Positions 5,226 through 7,870 of a stretch of 7,870 nucleotides of DNA are shown piece by piece. Location: the NCBI GenBank assembly GCA_030527765.1, contig JAUNAE010000170.1, forward strand, positions 1 through 7,870. Reading direction: 5' to 3'. The DNA is from Eubacteriales bacterium (GTDB taxonomy: Bacteria > Bacillota_A > Clostridia > Lachnospirales > Lachnospiraceae). Under the pieces are notes generated by a model. The model did not search any database, was not told the DNA's origin, and saw only the letters and a program-made list of their open reading frames with translations. Positions within the stretch are counted from its first letter, which is position 1; every line of letters starts with the position of its first letter. Made by a program: the position numbers and the translations under genes.

Positions 5226-7112
5226 TCAAAGAATTATAGGTGGCATTTCTGCCAAGGTACGAAGTTTATTAAGCTTCTCAAGCTTAGAATCATCTAATTG
5301 GATATTATTTAGATACTGTTTGATAATGGTTTCCGATGTCGCATGAATAATCACATGGACAGCCTCTGTAATCAGAATTAGGTTAGCATACTCATCTGTT
5401 CCGCCTTTGCTTACAGGCACTTTATGGTGACAGTGTATCTCATGTACTTCCATTGGAAGTCCAGTGATTGCACATTTACCATACTGAGCCGCAAAGAGTG
5501 AAATTCGATTGTCTGCATATTCAATAGACCTGCCCATTACAGGATTTCTCATCAGATATAGCATTGCTTCCGTATTGATAGCTAAATTCTTATGAATCAG
5601 TTCTCTTCCTTTAGCGGTATATTTATCGATGGATTTCCTTTTGTTTTGGGCATTTTTCTGCTGAACCGCACCCACTGGAACAATGGGACGTTCATGCAGG
5701 AATCTCAGCTGTTTGCTTTTTCCATACTTATCTTTGATGAAGCCATTTCTTAGGGTACCTTTTCGGGATACATCGCCCTTCAGCCTGTTATTAAGCTGTT
5801 TATTGATACTGAAGGCAAGCTTGGCGAAATCATCCACAGTATCAGTTGCAATCCGATAGTATTCATGTAATCCTGCGACTACTGAATTGTATTTCTGCAA
5901 CTGTATAAACTGGGCTGTGTCATCTGACGAATGAGCCAGTTTCTTTATCTCACCAGTCAGCTTTTCATGAGCCTTTTTGTATGCTTTGTCACTCATATGT
6001 GACCGAACGACATATTTCTTTCCCTTTTTTCGCACTTTCAGTTTGAATCCTAGGAATTCCGAATACTGTCTTTTCAGATTGACCACCTTTGACTTGTCGG
6101 GGCTTATATCAAGACCAAGTCTGTCTTTGAGCCACATTTCTGTCGCCTTATAAGCTTTGACTGCATCTTCATGTGTAGGACAGAAGATTTTGAAGTCATC
6201 GGCATATCTCACTGCATGTACCTCTTTCAATCTGCTTCTGCGTAAAGCCCTGTAAGCATGGCTTCTTATTTCTGTTCCCTGTTCATTACATCTCGTTTTA
6301 AATTCTGTTTTCGTAGGCATTTGCTCCCATTGGGAAGCTATCCACCAGTCCAACTCATTTAGTACGATGTTTGCAAGTAATGGTGACAGGATTCCACCTT
6401 GTGGGGTTCCCTTTTGGGGGTAAACCTTTTCTCCAGTTGGCAGAATAACAGGTGCTTTCAGCATCTCTTTGATAATACACAACAGTTTCTTATCCCTTAT
6501 TCCCAGTGCCCATATTTGCCTAATCAGTTTGGTATGGTTGATATTGTCGAAGAATCCTTTTATATCAAGGTCAACGACATGATACATATGCTGTACCTGA
6601 ATCAACCTCATACACTGCGCTATTGCATGTTCAGTGGATCTGTTTGGGCGAAACCCATAAGAATTATCACTGAATCTTGCTTCGCATATCGGCTCCATGA
6701 CCTGCATGACGCATTGTTGCACCACTCGGTCAATGATAGTAGGAATTCCCAGAGGTCTGGTTTTTCCATTGGGCTTTGGTATCTCCACTCGCCTTACGGG
6801 TCGTGGATGATAATTACTGAATTGCTTTCTTATCAGACGGACATAATCTTCCTCACTTAACTTAGCAAGGCTCTTAATTGTCCGTTTGTCCACTCCTGCG
6901 GTATTACTTCCTGTATTTTTCTTTATTGTTCTGTATGCAAGCTTGATGTTTTCTTCGCTCTCTATGGTTTCCATGAGATGATTAAACACCTTGCCCTTTT
7001 TACTATCCGCATACAGTCTGTCAAAAGTTTTCTGCATATCGTAATACTCAGAATTGCGGATTTTTCTTTGTTTAGATTTTTCCTCTTGCTGTTTCGAAGT
7101 CAACACAGGCAT
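5226..7112 (-). CDS. ltrA: Group II intron-encoded reverse transcriptase/maturase with HNH nuclease
   Basis: 628 residues from the ATG at 7112. It helps the intron RNA fold and splice, and copies it into DNA during retrohoming. Reverse transcriptase motifs appear in order: RRVEIPKPNGKTRPLGIPT (about 107-125), YGFRPNRST, the first catalytic Asp in DLDIKGFFDNI (181-191), GTPQGGILSPLLANI (235-249) and YADD (303-306). The maturase (X) region follows, with YNSVVAGLHEYYRIA at about 408-422. The C-terminus (about 547-592) is an HNH nuclease with CAITG, HCHHKVPVSKGGTDEYANL and a final VHVIIH. All key residues are present and there is no frameshift. The open frame extends upstream to 7223, but GGGAG just before 7112 and the usual family length favour 7112. 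Spacing from that site to the ATG is short. The gene lies inside domain IV of the ribozyme. Confidence 0.94.
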   Translation of the reverse strand: MPVLTSKQQEEKSKQRKIRNSEYYDMQKTFDRLYADSKKGKVFNHLMETIESEENIKLAYRTIKKNTGSNTAGVDKRTIKSLAKLSEEDYVRLIRKQFSNYHPRPVRRVEIPKPNGKTRPLGIPTIIDRVVQQCVMQVMEPICEARFSDNSYGFRPNRSTEHAIAQCMRLIQVQHMYHVVDLDIKGFFDNINHTKLIRQIWALGIRDKKLLCIIKEMLKAPVILPTGEKVYPQKGTPQGGILSPLLANIVLNELDWWIASQWEQMPTKTEFKTRCNEQGTEIRSHAYRALRRSRLKEVHAVRYADDFKIFCPTHEDAVKAYKATEMWLKDRLGLDISPDKSKVVNLKRQYSEFLGFKLKVRKKGKKYVVRSHMSDKAYKKAHEKLTGEIKKLAHSSDDTAQFIQLQKYNSVVAGLHEYYRIATDTVDDFAKLAFSINKQLNNRLKGDVSRKGTLRNGFIKDKYGKSKQLRFLHERPIVPVGAVQQKNAQNKRKSIDKYTAKGRELIHKNLAINTEAMLYLMRNPVMGRSIEYADNRISLFAAQYGKCAITGLPMEVHEIHCHHKVPVSKGGTDEYANLILITEAVHVIIHATSETIIKQYLNNIQLDDSKLEKLNKLRTLAEMPPIIL

Positions 7113-7833
7113 CCTCTCCCTTCGGTTTGGATTTTCTTTGTCATACTCGAAGCTGCGTTTAACGTATATTGTTTGTTTTCGTTGAATCCGACTTGGGGCT
7201 ATCCCTCCACGGCTTATTATCACCGCTTCATTGGTACTGTGCCCCTACTCTCACTGGGATAAAAGACAGTTATAGACATATATCCTTTCCTGTCTACTGG
7301 TTCAATCAGCCTGCAACAGCCTAACCATCCCCAGCTTTCCATGTTCCGATATTTCTATCATTGACTACCTTTAGGTCCTTCCTCTAAGCCTGTGCCCAAT
7401 CCTGCAGAATCATATCGCCTGTAACGATATATGGATGTTCATAACAACCAATCTTACTAATCCACGGACACGCCCATATAAGGGCTACCACCTTTCGATG
7501 GTATTAACGTTTAGACTCGTACGTTCGGAAGTTCGTCAGTATTCTCATACGATTCTAACCATGGGTAATCGACACCCGGCATATAGGTAACACCATCCAC
7601 CGCTGGACAGCTTTCGTATATGGTTCTGAGCCATATTTACGGTTACTCTCTGCCGACTTCACCGAGCTTCTGACAATCTGCGGTTGCACGCTTATGCCAG
7701 TCGGAGTATTAGTGTGAGCGCTTCGGGGCGTTACTCCCTCATTTCACTCATCGAAATATCAGTTCTCCAAAGTTTCGAGCTTGGAAGCCCTTCGACTTTG
7801 TGCGTAAGTTTTTCGCTTACGAACGTGTCGCAC
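7113..7833 (-). ncRNA. Group II intron 5' ribozyme part (domains I-III and start of IV)
   Basis: About 720 non-coding bases between the 5' splice site and the intron protein start, the expected size for domains I-III. A strong hairpin lies close to the 5' end: CGTAAG and CTTACG separated by seven bases (7821-7803). Several other short inverted repeats are visible, such as GGGT/ACCC around 7574-7563 and ATATGG/CCATAT around 7636-7617. I did not resolve the individual domains. No independent gene is seen here. Confidence 0.7.
7566..7570 (-). other. Candidate exon-binding site 1 (EBS1)
   Basis: In the intron RNA this reads GATTA, in or beside the loop of a GGGT/ACCC hairpin, about 265 bases from the 5' splice site. 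It is perfectly complementary to TAATC, the last five bases of the 5' exon (7838-7834). Position and pairing fit an EBS1-IBS1 contact, but a five-base match can occur by chance. Confidence 0.4.
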
Positions 7834-7870
7834 GATTATCATTTCCATATCCTTCCAGAAGGTTTACTAC
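7834..7870 (-). CDS. Maff2-type small membrane protein, end of 5' exon (cut by window edge)
   Basis: Twelve in-frame codons, VVNLLEGYGNDN, plus one C that completes the Pro codon with the first two bases of the 3' exon. The NLLEGYGNDNPGAKSQ motif formed by joining both exons is typical of Maff2-family proteins encoded before the VirB6-like gene in Tn1549/CTn conjugative elements. The start codon and first membrane span lie beyond the right edge. The upstream neighbour in related elements is usually the coupling protein gene, which is not visible here. Confidence 0.85.

Larger units (their letters stand above)
5079..7833 (-). mobile_element. Group II intron, complete, 2755 nt
   Basis: The intron is a self-splicing ribozyme and retroelement. 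Its 5' end is GTGCGAC at 7833, matching the GUGYG consensus, and its 3' end is ...CGCTAT at 5079, matching the AY rule. Joining base 7834 to base 5078 restores the Maff2 reading frame and the DNPGAK motif, which fixes both borders to the base. The 3' end holds a 34-nt domain V and a domain VI with a candidate branch-point A eight bases from the end. The encoded protein has reverse transcriptase, maturase and HNH nuclease regions, so the element looks competent for splicing and retrohoming. It lies in sense orientation with its host gene, as splicing requires. Group II introns are known in other Firmicute conjugative elements, for example Tn5397. I have not assigned the structural class. Confidence 0.93.

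Noticed and set aside
7113..7223. N-terminal extension of the intron protein to 7223
   Set aside because: The added 37 residues lie in ribozyme sequence, have no ribosome site that I can see and would exceed the usual family start; GGGAG precedes the ATG at 7112.
7803..7821. CGTAAG/CTTACG hairpin as a terminator or transposon end
   Set aside because: It lies within the first 35 bases of the intron RNA and is better explained as ribozyme domain I structure; no matching copy was seen at the other intron end.
1..7870. CRISPR array, tRNA, rRNA, origin of transfer or attachment site
   Set aside because: No regular repeat-spacer pattern, tRNA-like fold, rRNA segment or recognisable oriT/att sequence was seen on either strand.

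Overview
The window is a stretch of an integrative and conjugative element (ICE) of the Tn1549/CTn type from a Firmicute, most likely a gut Clostridium-type anaerobe such as a Lachnospiraceae member. This host guess rests on the protein families, the strong AGGAGG-type ribosome sites and the gene order; no chromosomal gene is present to confirm it. Every gene lies on the minus strand, so transcription runs from the right edge (7870) to the left edge (1).

Read in the direction of transcription, the layout is: the last codons of the 5' exon of a Maff2-type small membrane protein gene (7870-7834); a complete group II intron (7833-5079) carrying a reverse transcriptase/maturase/HNH protein (7112-5226) and a recognisable domain V and VI at its 3' end; the 3' exon of the Maff2-type gene (5078-4981); a VirB6/TrbL-like polytopic membrane protein (4964-4095, TTG start); a gap of about 90 bases made of degenerate 12-base repeats; a PrgI-type two-span membrane protein (4005-3571); a VirB4-type ATPase (3659-1194) whose start lies 89 bases inside the PrgI gene; two tiny single-span membrane peptides of 35 and 33 residues (1197-1090 and 1079-978); and the N-terminal 322 codons of a highly charged CD1108-type mobile-element protein (967-1) that runs off the left edge.

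The genes form one tightly packed operon. Start and stop codons overlap or lie about 10-16 bases apart, and no terminator or promoter was recognised. Together they encode the membrane channel and assembly motor of a Gram-positive type IV secretion system: VirB6-like and PrgI-like membrane parts, the VirB4 ATPase that powers assembly and substrate passage, and the start of what in related elements is usually a large cell-wall-active protein. The relaxase and coupling protein are not in this window.

The most notable feature is that the intron sits exactly inside the Maff2-type gene, so this conjugation gene can only make its protein if the intron is spliced out. Removing bases 7833-5079 restores the reading frame and the family's N-D-N-P-G-A-K motif exactly. 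I see no entirely new system. The secondary points of interest are the intron junction and its variant domain V, the long PrgI/VirB4 overlap, the 12-base periodic spacer and the two tiny coupled membrane peptides.
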